Origin: Rusavskia elegans | Taxonomy: Eukaryota > Ascomycota > Lecanoromycetes > Teloschistales > Teloschistaceae | NCBI GenBank assembly: GCA_011316305.1 | Contig: SAUG01000113.1 | Location: 173,871-237,870 of the forward strand | Direction of reading: 5' to 3' | DNA length: 64,000 nucleotides | Shown here: positions 12,861 to 23,401 of the stretch, piece by piece | Position numbering within the stretch: position 1 is the first letter of the stretch | Layout of the letters: every line of letters starts with the position of its first letter | Translations under genes and position numbers: made by a program | The notes under the pieces: model-generated | Databases searched by the model: none | The model's input: the letters and a program-made list of their open reading frames with translations, nothing else | What the model was told of the DNA's origin: nothing

Positions 12861-15800
12861 ATGGAGGCTGAGGATGGGCTTGAGAGCCTACGGGCTTTAC
12901 ACCAGGACCTTGTAGCTCTTGAAGATGGCCAGCTACGCAACATCGACAAACTCTGTAATGAACTCAAGGCGCATGTCGAAGCCTTCAAGAACCTCCTGGA
13001 CCGGCCAACCAAGAGCGATACTAGCAGAAAGAAGGTCGAATCAGGTATTGCACAGCCATGATGCAGAAAAGCGATTGAGGGTGGTAGCTGATAGGGTCGA
13101 TGATGCTCAGGGACCATACAAATTGACGAGAGCGACTATGCTGTCAACAAAGAATTTCAAGAAAGTAGCATACAGCTTGCCGATGCACTTGATCTGGACG
13201 AATTGCGAGCTGCGGAGCTCTTGCTAGATGCTCAGGGTGACGCAGAGCTTTTGGGTCGTTCGACCATCATCTCTGCCGTCATCAATTACCACGAAAAGAG
13301 ACAATTTCTGTTAGAGTCCCTACGGATGCTTTTCAGGAATGCCGAAAATCCGGACAGCGAGGAAGTTCTACGGCATAAGCAGCTGGAGATCGTCGGCGAT
13401 ATACTTGAAGTCAAAGATGGGCCCGCCCGCAATGGGTCGCTATTCACCCGAAAATGTTTTAAAGCTATGGCGGACATTGAGAGATGGATTCAAGATCTCG
13501 CAGAACGTTATCAAGGGACCCTAGCTCTCGGCCAGTCGATGACGATTGAGTACGACGAAATCATGGCTTTCCAGCAATCAAGCTTGGCACAGCAGCACGA
13601 ATCTCTGGGAGCCATTGTCACGTACCTAGTCAAAGGAAGTTACACCAATATTGAGGATTTCTTCCAGCTTCTTCAACACCTGCCGACAATCGAGCGATGG
13701 AACCATATTCCCGTCCATTACGTGCCTGCGATTGCCGCCTTTACCTCACAGTATGGTTCGCCGGACAACGGTGGAAGTCTGCGGGAAGCAAGGATGCTCC
13801 ATAAAAGAATCATGGACGGTAGAGATTCTTCGCCATGGGCACTCCGAAACCTCCAGGCGGCTATGGTATCCTGGTGGCTGGCCGAGTACAGTGGATGGTA
13901 CCTGGAGCAACGCCTAGGGTCACCTGTACAAGGGGCAGACTTGGAAGCTGAGGCTCGGGCCCGTTCCGATGCATTTCTACAGGCTCTCAAAGATGGAGCT
14001 TTTCACTGCACGCTTTCGATTTGTTCCCAGGTCTACCCTGATGATATCCACGATCCTGCCAGGAATGGACTGACCGACTATCTGTTGCGTGATACTCCAC
14101 CACTCCCTACCGAAGCAGTGGAAACAAACGCGCTGTTCCGTGATCTCCTCCTGGAACAGATAGAGTGTTTCATCAACTCCTTCATCAGCAACATGCCGGA
14201 CACTCTCCGCCAATTCCAGATCAGTGAGGATGACCAGAGAAAGAAGATCCTGGGAGGCATACCTTCCCAACCTCGAAATACCTTATATGACCAAGACCTT
14301 GATCTAGAACGGTTTTTTGTGATAATCGCATATACATTTGATCAGCGGACGGAAGCTGCTGAGGCGTTCTGGGAAGACCCGGATAGCAATCTGTATGGAT
14401 TCCTTCAATGGGCATCGAAACGACAATCCACTCCACGCGTAGGTGCCTTCTGCGAGTTGCTGAGATCAATCTCGCGGGGCGAAGAATGTGCGACAGCTGC
14501 GCACAAGTTCTTGCTTGATCAGGGCAGTACAAAGACAGCTAGGATTCGAAGGTCAAGCTCCCTTAACTGGAGTCAGATTTTCAGTGAATTAAATCTATAT
14601 GCTGCGAAAATTCGAGAAACTCCTGGCTCCAGTCGGCCGCCCATTCGCTACGGAGGAAAATCCAACGCAGGTGACATTGACGAACCTGAGAGTGCGCTGA
14701 TGTTGGAATGCTACCTGAGACTTATGGCTCACATCTGCAAGGAGAGCTCAGAGGCAAGATCCTGGCTTTGGACTCATGAGACGTTCAGGTCACTTGAGGT
14801 GCTGTTTACTCTAGCGGATGTGTCTGTTCCTCCGCGATTGCAGGCATGTGCTATCGCTACTGTCGCAGCTATGCTCACGAACAAGACAGTGGAAACTAGC
14901 CTTTTCGTATGGAGTGCCATGGACCAGTGGGCCTCTAGTCCCACCTCCTCAATGCAGTCCATCTCCAGACCGGGCAAACCAATGACACCAATGATATGCA
15001 TGGAAGAGGTCACGTTCGAAGCTCTATCAAAAACTTTCGATCAAGCGAATGAATTTATAAATCTTCTACAAACTTTGGTGTCTCCTGGTGCCGATGAGAT
15101 TGGCTTGCACGACGCATTGCCCTTCCCCGAGCAATTGGGTAGCTCGTACCGCATGCCAGGAATTGAGCCATACATCGACTTCGCATTCGGCAAGATATTT
15201 GCTGCAAAGCCGCCAGTAGTAGAAGATCCAGTTCAATCCCGGCTGCTGACCAACAACGTCCTCAATTTTGCTACCACATGTCTGTCTGTATTCAACGAGA
15301 ATCTGGTAATCCTCGCAAACAGGTCTACTATTGCTGTTGATACGGCTATAGAGGCTTCTTCGCTCGACGCATATGCACGCCTTCATCCCTTTAGTCGAGT
15401 AATGGAATGGATGTTCAACGATGGCGTGCTAGCCGTTCTGTTCGCCGCCTCCAATCAAGACCTCAACGTGGTTGCTGCCGCTTCGCCCAATTCACCCATC
15501 GTTTTAACAGTGCTTCGATCCATCGAGGTCATGAATCGTATCCTAGACCTTCAATCAACCTATTTCGAGATCCTGAGGCCGCTGGTCAAGCTACAAACAA
15601 CTGGGCATCGACATCCGGTCCTCAACCCCACGCTTGCCTCCTTCGAAGACAGTGTTGCTACGAATCTGGACCTTGTGGTCAATCTTGGCCTCTACAGCGG
15701 TCTCGGCAATCAAGAACTTGCAATAAAATCACTCAAACTCCTGGAAAGGCTCTCAAGCTCCCGACGATTAAATGCATCCCTAACACCAGTCTCAAGGCAG

Positions 15801-18256
15801 CGGCCGAGTGGAAACCGACTTGTGGGCGTTCTGGAGCAGCACGGTGACCTGGAAAGGGTGAGAACCTCGTTTATACTAGGTTTACAGTACGATGATCGGG
15901 AGTTGGACTTGGGTCCTGGAGCCCCTGGTTGGACAATCAAGTCAGTCATGCTTGACTTCCTGAGCCATTGCTTGGCGGCGTTGCCAGATCGGCCGAATCT
16001 TGCACATGCCATTCTGGGGTTTGCCTGTACTGGTGCAACGTTGAGTATCGAGCCGGATGGTGCGTTTGCGAAAGGTGCCTCGTTATTCCATTCGATTGTC
16101 CGGATGGTAGCCGATTACCCTGATGGACTTGATAATGCTATACAATTGTGGTCGTCAAGCATCAGACAGAAGGCCATGCGAGTACTTTCAATTTTGCGAA
16201 CCTCGCCTTTGTCGTCTGTACTTACAATGGCTGAGTTACGAGCAGCAGACTTTCTGTTCGCGATGTTCCTGCGTCAGGCGGTGATTACCCCTGACACGAA
16301 TCTGGACGGTCTCTCCATTCGGGATGAAACCTTCATACAGACAGATTCACCCCTGGTCTTGGAGCAATATCTTGATCAACGATGTACTTTGCTGGAATAT
16401 GCCAGCTCGGAGCTACGACTCGTTGCTGCAGAAGGTGCTCCAACCCAAAAAGCAAGCATACTGTCTACCTTGTTCGGCTCAACAACCATGCTTGATGGTA
16501 CTCAGCTCCCCAATGTTCCAGTCTTCGAATTGCTGGATTTCCTAAGTGCCGACTTCTCAGCCCCTGTCCTTTCGCCAGTATCGAATCTTTTCACAGACTT
16601 GGACTTCACCGTCGCGCTTGATCCTCACGACGGGACTACCGGGGAAGCGACGCAGCTGCACCTGGTTGAGCAGTTGCTTGCATTGAAGCTGAACGAGGTA
16701 CGCAAGAGCGGCTATTTGGAGAATGCTCAAGATCAAGAAAACGCCTTGCTTGACGCCGAGGCTTTCATGGCGTTTTTCAGAACACAGAAAAACTTGCGGT
16801 CTTTGGAAGGGGTAAGGTTACGAACGCTGAAGGCGTGGTCGAATCTCCTGGCGCTTGCCATTGGCCACTGCGAACTAGACCAAGGTGGACGAGCATCTCT
16901 CGTCCTACAGGCATTGCAAACAGTCATGCCGAAACTGGAACGGTATGCCATCGAAAGCTCGCCAGAGGCTTTGGGTTTAGCGAAGCTAGTACAGACATTG
17001 TTCTTCCAAGTCGACTTGAAATCATCTGCCTTGGACCAAACCAAAGTCGCAGATTTAGCGGACGATAGATTCTTCAATATCTTTCGCACGTCCCTTAGAG
17101 CCATCAACGTGCCAGAAGGGGATATCAACCTGAGAGAAGCGCTTTACAACATCTGCTTCCGCTACCTCACCAGTATCGCAGATCCCAGCGGCTCGAAATC
17201 CCGTCAGCACAACATCAGCCAAACGGTCAAAACATCAGGAAAGAAAACCATCGATATCATCTGCGACGACGCCTACGGAGGAAGTGGAACCTGTCGCGCA
17301 TCCGCCGTGTTGTTTCTCGACGCTCTCACTGCAACAGCCGTCATCGAGAAATCAAGTTACATGATCGACTCACTTGCACGAACCAATTTCACTGTCGTTT
17401 TGGTGGAGGCTATCAGAGACGTCCCCAATGAGTTGCGAGATGCAGAACCTCAAGGTACTGACAAATTTCCCCTGCTATACTCTCACATCGATGATACTAA
17501 TCCCAGCAAAGATATCCCCCTTCTCCTCTCCTATTACAACAGCAAACTCTCCCTCCTCCTAACGCTCTCCCAAACCCGCCCTGGCGCCACCCAAGTCATA
17601 AACGCCGGCCTCTTCCAAACAATCCGCGACTCCGGCCTCTTTTCCGTCGACCCGGACCTAGGCATTTGTACGTCCTTCCTTCCTTTGCTCATTCCAATCC
17701 TTTCCCCTCTCCATACCCTATTAAACAGATCAACACCAACATCCCTGCGGTGTCATCTTTGCACATGAACTCATCCGGATAAATCTGCAGCAACCGCCGA
17801 CCCCACCGCAGCCGTCTCAAAATACTACGCGCTCCTCCTCGCCGTCATCCGCGTCATCGCCGCCGTGCTCGTGAGCCGCGGTCCACAGAACCAGCAAACC
17901 ATCGAACAGACGAAGCAGTTCCTGGCAGATAATCGGACCCTGGTCGTTTCGGTATTTAAACGGCAAGCAGGGATCGGGATAGGTGGAGCGAGCGTGTCTG
18001 CGTTGGGAGATGATGACTCGACGATGGGGAGGGTGGTGGAAGAGTTGGTGGAGCTGTTCGTGCTGTTGATGACGAGGACGGAGTTTATCGATGTGAGTAA
18101 ATTAACGTATTTCCCCTTTGAACTCTTTCCTCTCTCAATTTCTTTTGAGTTTATCCTGGTGAAAAGGGGATGTATGGCTGACGCGTTTGTTCGTTGGAAT
18201 GGTAGTTTGAGGACCAGCAGGATACCAAACGCCAGCGCAGGAAAGCATTTACTTGA
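12861..18256 (+). CDS. nup192: Nucleoporin Nup192 (Nup205 family)
   Basis: Exons 12861-13044, 13111-17667, 17791-18092 and 18206-18256 give 1697 residues, close to the 1683 of yeast Nup192; all junctions are in phase. The protein is an all-helical scaffold typical of the family. The first junction restores the conserved block around IQLADALDLDEL, the third exon carries KYYALLLAVIRVI...SRGPQNQQTIEQ, and the short last exon ends in a basic tail. Nup192 is a core scaffold of the nuclear pore inner ring, binding Nic96 and Pom152-linked subunits. The third intron is 123 nt; I chose it because it joins DPDLGI to the KYYALLL block with spacing like that of relatives. A split into two smaller introns with a mini-exon near 17729-17750 is possible. 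Convergent with the CofD-like gene. Confidence 0.93.
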
Positions 18257-18610
18257 ATTTTGACGTCGTCGAAAAGCTGGAGATCTAGCGAAACTTTTTT
18301 TTCCTGGATAGAAGCGGAATCCGGCCGTTACATGAGTCGAACAAAACATATACCCTTTGGCGTGACTCTATTCTGGTGTTGATGCCGATGCAGAGACCAG
18401 ACTCGTGATTGGAACAGGGATATTGAAGAAGACTGAGTTTGTGATTATATCGAATTAAGATTAAGGTGGCTGTTTTCCACTATGTAAGTCTACTAAAGCA
18501 ATGGGGGACACTTTTCCCAGGATGATTTGCGGCTTGATATCTGTTGACAATGCTCTCCAAAGACAGTCTACCACAGTGACACGCATGGTCTACTCATCCG
18601 CTTCCCTATC
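18257..18610. other. Convergent intergenic spacer
   Basis: 3' flanks of nup192 (+) and the CofD-like gene (-). Only plausible UTR sequence; no repeat or gene recognised. Confidence 0.55.
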
Positions 18611-20281
18611 TCAGCCCACCTCCAACGTATTCCTCCTACTCCTTTCCTTCCCATCTCTCTTCCCCAGAATAGCCCCTAAAGCCTGCCCCAACGCTTTCTC
18701 ATCATACCTCATCTTGCCATCCTCGCCTTTCCTCCCATATAGCCTCACGCTCTCGATGCCCCAGTTGGATAGTTTCTCACGGTCAACAAGTGGGGCGGTA
18801 GGGTGGTCGATATAGATTAGATGGGTGATGTATCGTTTCACTCGCATTTTCATATCTTCGTTGTCCATGATCTTAGACTCCATATCATCATGGACGACAG
18901 TAGTACCAGTGGCGGCACTATGATTCGGTAAAGGTCCGGTCAATGATGAAGAAGCATCACAACACCCCACCACCGCCTTCACGAAATCAATTCCTTCAAA
19001 TCCGCCCGTCTCTCGATCAAGACTACCGTTCAAAATCAAAATTTTAAATCTCGGCCCATTGGCGATGGCAGTGCCAATACCCATTAGTATGAGACTTGGT
19101 GCTAAGGACGTGTAAAGGGAAGCGATACTGTAGATGACGGTGTCGCTGGCTTGGATGGCGGCGACGGCTTTGGGGTTGGGGGAGGGGTGCATTTCTTGGC
19201 CGTAGGGGTTGATGTACCATATTCGCGAAATGGGGGCGGGGAGGGGCTGGTCAGCAGATTTCGAGATTTGGAGTTGGGAGGCTCGAAGGGTGGGGAGGGA
19301 GCCGGGGAGGGTGGCGTCTTCGATGGGATACGCGGTGACCAGGTGATGGTTTTGCACGGTGGGTTTCGAGCCGACAGGGGGAGGGAATGTTGCGGTTGCT
19401 GAGGGGTCCTCGGCGTTGCTGTTGCTGTGGATGGCTACGTTTGGTGATTCTGGCAGAGCGGTGGGAGCGCTGGGGTGACTGATGGCGGTTTCGCCGGTGA
19501 TAATTGTGCCATCCTCTAATCCGGCGGATATGTGGTGGGTGAAGTTCGAGACGATTGCGGGCAATACCGAGGTCCGTGATTCATCGACTCCGCCGATGAT
19601 TGCAAGGAGGTAGATTGCAGATTCGAAGCTCCCGGTCAATAGACGGGCACCGGTGAGGAAGAGATTGCCTATGGACGCAGACTGGAAATTGAACGTTGAG
19701 CTTGGGGGCCGGATACGTTTGAGGATTTCGAGATGTAAGTGGGAGAGAATGGAGCGGATGAGGAGAGCTTGAGGTGCGGGAATAGGGTGATAGAGGGGAG
19801 AAGTAAGGTTGAGTAGTGTGAGAAATTCAGCTGATGCTTGAACTGAAGATGAAGGTAGACGGTGATTGAAGAAGTGGAGGATCGGGGCATTAGTAAGAGG
19901 AATGAGGCGGACTAGACGGCCTGATGCGGATGTCAGTAGGAGCGTGATGACTTGAAAGACCACGATACGAGTGATGAGCGGGTGCATACGTAAGCATAGT
20001 CAGTATCTAAAATAAGAAATGTGATAGAGATATGGCATGTACACATACTATCGACCACATCTGGATGAAAAACAGGATGGGTATTTACTTCGAATGTCTC
20101 CTATGCCAGGACCGCCAAACACTCGAATGAGCTCGCTGGAAGAGCCTCCATTGTCACTGATAGGGATGATGTAGCTCAAGGTGCCATTGTTCCTTTCGAT
20201 CAGTTCATTGAAGACATCGACAAGACTGTTGGCGGCACTGCCGCCAGAAAAGACAACAATCTTTCGAGGAGTGGTGGTCAT
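18611..20281 (-). CDS. CofD/YvcK-like (UPF0052) protein
   Basis: Exons 20281-20089 and 19920-18611 with a 168-nt intron encode 500 residues. The N-terminus has the family phosphate/nucleotide-binding start KIVVFSGGSAANSLV, then PISDNGGSSSELIRVFGGPGIGDIRSRLVRLIP, which is rebuilt exactly across the splice. Later blocks include NLFLTGARLL, WYINPYGQEMHP and ASDTVIYSIASLYTSL. In archaea and actinobacteria CofD transfers a phospholactyl-type group in coenzyme F420 synthesis, and in Bacillus YvcK regulates cell-wall and carbon metabolism. The role of the fungal branch is not known. A Ser/Pro/Thr-rich insert of roughly 60-80 residues lies in the middle. The start codon is only 91 bp from the 8-bp target repeat of the big AT-rich element, so its upstream region was cut by that insertion. 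Confidence 0.85.
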
Positions 20282-20371
20282 TTCGAAGAATATGAGGAGA
20301 AAAGAGAACGAAAATAGCACTCTGATATGAGTTTACATGGTATTGACATTAAAGGTCTTGGGTGAAGATAG

Positions 20372-20379
20372 AAACTGAT
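20372..20379. repeat. Left 8-bp target-site duplication AAACTGAT
   Basis: AAACTGAT directly precedes the left terminal inverted repeat at 20380. The identical octamer directly follows the right inverted repeat at 47759-47766. Confidence 0.85.
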
Positions 20380-20429
20380 GGAGCCTTCTAACCGTGCCCC
20401 CCAACATGTCTGCGCGTGCCCCTCTGAGT
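20380..20429 (+). repeat. Left terminal inverted repeat of the 27.4-kb element
   Basis: Starts GGAGCCTTCTAACC, contains a run of six C and TCTGCGCGTGCCC. Almost identical to the reverse complement of 47709-47758. Not RIP-degraded, GC-rich. Confidence 0.8.
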
Positions 20430-21054
20430 TATAAACGCTGTGGCGCTGAGAAACGCGAGAGACGATACTTCTTTTAGTATAGAAGAATATAGTGGTGCCT
20501 AAGTTATATCCCGCCGGCGTCTTATCGTCGACGCTACTAATAGAACCCCGCTTTTCTATTTCTTTCTCTATTTCTTCTATTATTTTTTCTGTTCTATTTC
20601 TACTATCTTTTTTCTATAATTATATATTATATCTATCGTTTTTATCGCTTTTATCGCTTTAATTAACGTTATTAATTCTATCGATATAAAGTTTTTTCCA
20701 TTATTTAAAAAAATCTTCTATAAATTTTATTCGGAAATTATCAACGACGTTAGCGAATATATTAAGATTTTAAATTATATTATTATTACCGGCAGAAAAA
20801 TAATAAAAAATAATATTATTTTTAAAACAAAACTTAATTACAATCAAAATATTATTCGAAAAACGAAAAATTATAACTATTATAATAGTATTTTTATAAT
20901 ATATAATTAATATTTTAAAATTTATTATTATATAAATAATAATTAATAGAAAGTATTTATCTATTAATCGACAAAAAGAATTTATATAATAATTGATTTA
21001 TAATCGAATAAAAGTCAATAAAAAACTAATTTAAATAAAAAGTAATAAATATTA
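20430..21054. other. Subterminal and AT-rich sequence, no gene
   Basis: The first ~130 bp keep normal composition. From about 20560 the sequence turns AT-rich with almost no CpA or TpG. No ORF or named repeat is recognised, except that 20985-21072 starts a repeat also present near 33096. Confidence 0.5.
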
Positions 21055-21072
21055 AAAAGACGTTAAATATAT
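21055..21072. repeat. Left 18-bp target duplication of the SINE-like insertion
   Basis: AAAAGACGTTAAATATAT occurs here and again exactly at 21491-21508, bracketing 418 bp. Confidence 0.75.
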
Positions 21073-21490
21073 ACGATAAATCATTCGGATTTTTGATTAT
21101 CTTTTACGAATTAATACTAGAGGCACTAACCGATCAGATTACGTAATCTTTTGGTAAACAAATATTTTACCGCGAATTCAATTTTAGAATTCTCGAAGGA
21201 ACTAGATTTGGACTAAAACTCAGAGGGAAATCGTAATCTATTTAATTTTTTTAAAATTCAATTCTAATTCGATCGATTTATACGAATACGAAACGATCTA
21301 CTAAATAAACCTTCTATATAAAAACTCTATATAAAAATCGATTTAATCGATAGAAAAAACTCAAATATTGGTAGACCTTCGAAGGATTCGAATCCCCGAC
21401 CCGCCGGATTAACTCCGCTAATTCCGAAAAGAAACGTTGAATCCGTTAGGCCGCCAGGTCACGCAGCGTTGCTACTGCGCTATTCAGGCC
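21073..21490 (-). mobile_element. SINE-like retroposon with tRNA-type promoter
   Basis: A 418-bp insertion bracketed by an 18-bp direct repeat, inside a dispersed repeat whose other copy (33096-33310) lacks it. On the minus strand its 5' end carries a Pol III A-box-like TAGCGCAGTAG (21482-21472) and a B-box GGATTCGAATCC (21395-21384). Long variable target duplications plus an internal tRNA-like promoter are the marks of SINEs. It is less RIP-degraded at its tRNA-like head than in its body. The 3' end has no obvious poly(A). Confidence 0.65.
21374..21488 (-). other. tRNA-derived head (A and B boxes), not a functional tRNA
   Basis: Minus-strand GGCCTGAATAGCGCAGTAG starts like a tRNA D-arm, and the GGGGATTCGAATCC block looks like a T-arm with mismatches. 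The A-B gap is about 77 nt and no convincing cloverleaf forms, so this is a tRNA-related SINE head and not a working gene. Confidence 0.5.
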
Positions 21491-21508
21491 AAAAGACGTT
21501 AAATATAT

Positions 21509-22488
21509 TTAAAATTATAATAAGATTTTTTAAATAGATTTATATAATTTTAAAAGATTTTAATATAAAAGATTAATTGAATTTTTTATAAAATTTTTAT
21601 AATCGCTTCTATATATTAATATATTCGTTTAAAATTATTGTTTTTCTAAAAGATTTCTATTTAAAATTAAATTGAATTTATATATATATATATATATTCT
21701 ATTAACGTTATATATAGTAACGATTGTTATATTTTATATATAAAAAAATCTTTATAGTAAAAAGTTTATTCGTCAAACAATGTTTATAGCGTAGTTAATT
21801 ACTTTTATTTAATTATTTTTTTTTAATTCGCGATTACGAATTCTCTATTATCTAGTCTTTTTTCGACGTTATAAATAATTATAAATATCTAATATTTCCG
21901 CTATATCTATTTACTATACTACGAAATAATTATAAACAATTATTATCTCGGTTATATTTATTATATAATCTATATCTAATCGTTTCGCTAAACTATTAAA
22001 ATATTCTTTAATCTATATAGTTTTAAAAGAGTCGTTAGCTATATAGTCGCTAGCTAATACGCTAGCTATTACGGTTAAAAACTTTATTCGGTCGATTAAA
22101 TTAAAAAGAGATAGAAAATTCGAATAGCGCGTTTTAAAAATAATAAAAAAGAAATTTTTATCGAAGTTAAAATAGGTTGTTCTAATTATAACGAGATAGT
22201 CGACGTCCGTATAGATATATATAATTATTACGGATTTAAAAAAATACTATCGTCAAATTTAACTACGATATAACTATTAAGAAAATATATACGTATGTAA
22301 AAGATTTTAAATTTATATACTAGTAAAAAAAGACGATAACTACGAGATATATTTATCTATAAAAACTTCTATATTAAATTATCGATAGAAAAATACGTTA
22401 TATTATTAAATAAATTTAAATAAAAAATATAAAAAAAAATTATTTACGTTAATTAAATTATAAAATAAAATTTATTATCGTATATTCG
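21509..22488. other. AT-rich RIP-degraded sequence, nothing recognised
   Basis: After the end of repeat E copy 1 (about 21640) only degenerate AT-rich sequence with an AT dinucleotide run near 21680-21700. No protein remnant was identified. Confidence 0.4.
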
Positions 22489-22888
22489 ATATTGGTATAC
22501 TAACGTTTAATTTATTTATCGAACCATTAATTTATCGAATATTCAAATCAAAATAAATAAATTAAATTAAAATTATTATATTATCGATAATAAATATAAT
22601 ATTATTATTTTTCTTTTAATATTATATTTTTTTTATTTAAAATTTTTAATTAAATAGTTAAAATTTTTTAATATTAGAAACGAAAGCCGATTTAACGGAA
22701 TTTAATTATAATTTTATTTTTTATTTCTAATATTCTATAAATTTAATATATTATTTATCACGTTATAAAACTAGCGTTTTTATAAAATTGTTAGCTAAAA
22801 TTTCTATTTATTTAATTAATTTGTTTTGATTTTGATATCCGATAAACCAATGATTCGATAAATAAATCAAACGTTAATATACTAATAT
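22489..22888. mobile_element. About 400-bp MITE with long terminal inverted repeats
   Basis: About 75 bp at the left end (atattggtatactaacgttt...) is complementary to the right end (...aacgttaatatactaatat). The differences are mostly RIP-type transitions. A TGATATCCGATAAACCAATG-like block lies in the right arm. Another partial arm of the same family is near 46745-46810. No coding sequence; ends are approximate. Confidence 0.55.
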
Positions 22889-22924
22889 TAAATATATAGT
22901 AATAGAATTTATATTCCAGTTCAA

Positions 22925-23396
22925 TGTTATAGGGCTACCTGGAGGTCCTGGTATCTTCAAAGGTTGGTTGGACTTATTGGTATGTCTATAAACGGAGGTA
23001 CAACGGGTAATTACTTCAAGTTAATATAAAAACAAGTCAGTTTAATTGCTAGAGCAGTATATAGCGATAACTAATAAATTAAATACGAGCTATAAAGGCG
23101 TCGAGTTCAGAATCTATATAGATAATAAAATCCTCCTTTTTTTAGGTACCTTACTCGCTAAGATAACTGAGATAATCTTCTTTAGGTACCTTACTCGCTG
23201 AGATAACTAAGATAACCTTCCTTAAGTACCTTACTTACTAAAATAACTAAGATAACCTTTTTTAGGTACCTTATTTACTAAGATAACTAAAATAATAATA
23301 CCAAGTCCTTCCTATCTATCTAGGCGTAATAAAGAGTTCCGGTGCTATACTGAATACTACTGCGTTCCCGAAGTTACGCCGCGCGTGCTTATAACA
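22925..23396 (-). mobile_element. Solo LTR of the chromovirus D family
   Basis: 472 bp, TGTTATAGG at the left and ...CTTATAACA at the right, flanked by the target duplication TTCAA (22920-22924 and 23397-23401). Its reverse complement aligns with both LTRs of element D (33624-34073, 43743-44230). It keeps the TG...CA ends and many CpA/TpG sites, so it is younger or was less exposed to RIP than D. It arose by LTR-LTR recombination of a full element. Confidence 0.8.
23138..23297. repeat. Four 40-bp tandem repeats inside the solo LTR
   Basis: Units at 23138, 23178, 23218 and 23258, each of the form TTYTTTAGGTACCTTACTYG followed by ctRagataact. The D LTRs hold shorter arrays of a related unit, which explains their length differences (450, 488 and 472 bp). 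Confidence 0.75.
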
Positions 23397-23401
23397 TTCA
23401 A

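Larger units (their letters stand above)
20985..21640. repeat. Dispersed repeat E, copy 1 (interrupted by a SINE-like insertion)
   Basis: 20985-21072 plus 21509-21640 resembles the continuous stretch 33096-33310. Shared landmarks are taatcgaataaaa at the start, aaatattaaa in the middle and ttttataatcgctt at the end. The copy here is split by the insertion at 21073-21490. Confidence 0.6.

Noticed and set aside
17668..17790. Two short nup192 introns with a mini-exon at about 17729-17750
   Set aside because: Needs an atypical GTGTCA donor; the single 123-nt intron gives a better family match.
21374..21488. Functional tRNA gene
   Set aside because: A and B boxes are too far apart, arms mismatch, and the region lies inside a TSD-flanked insertion.
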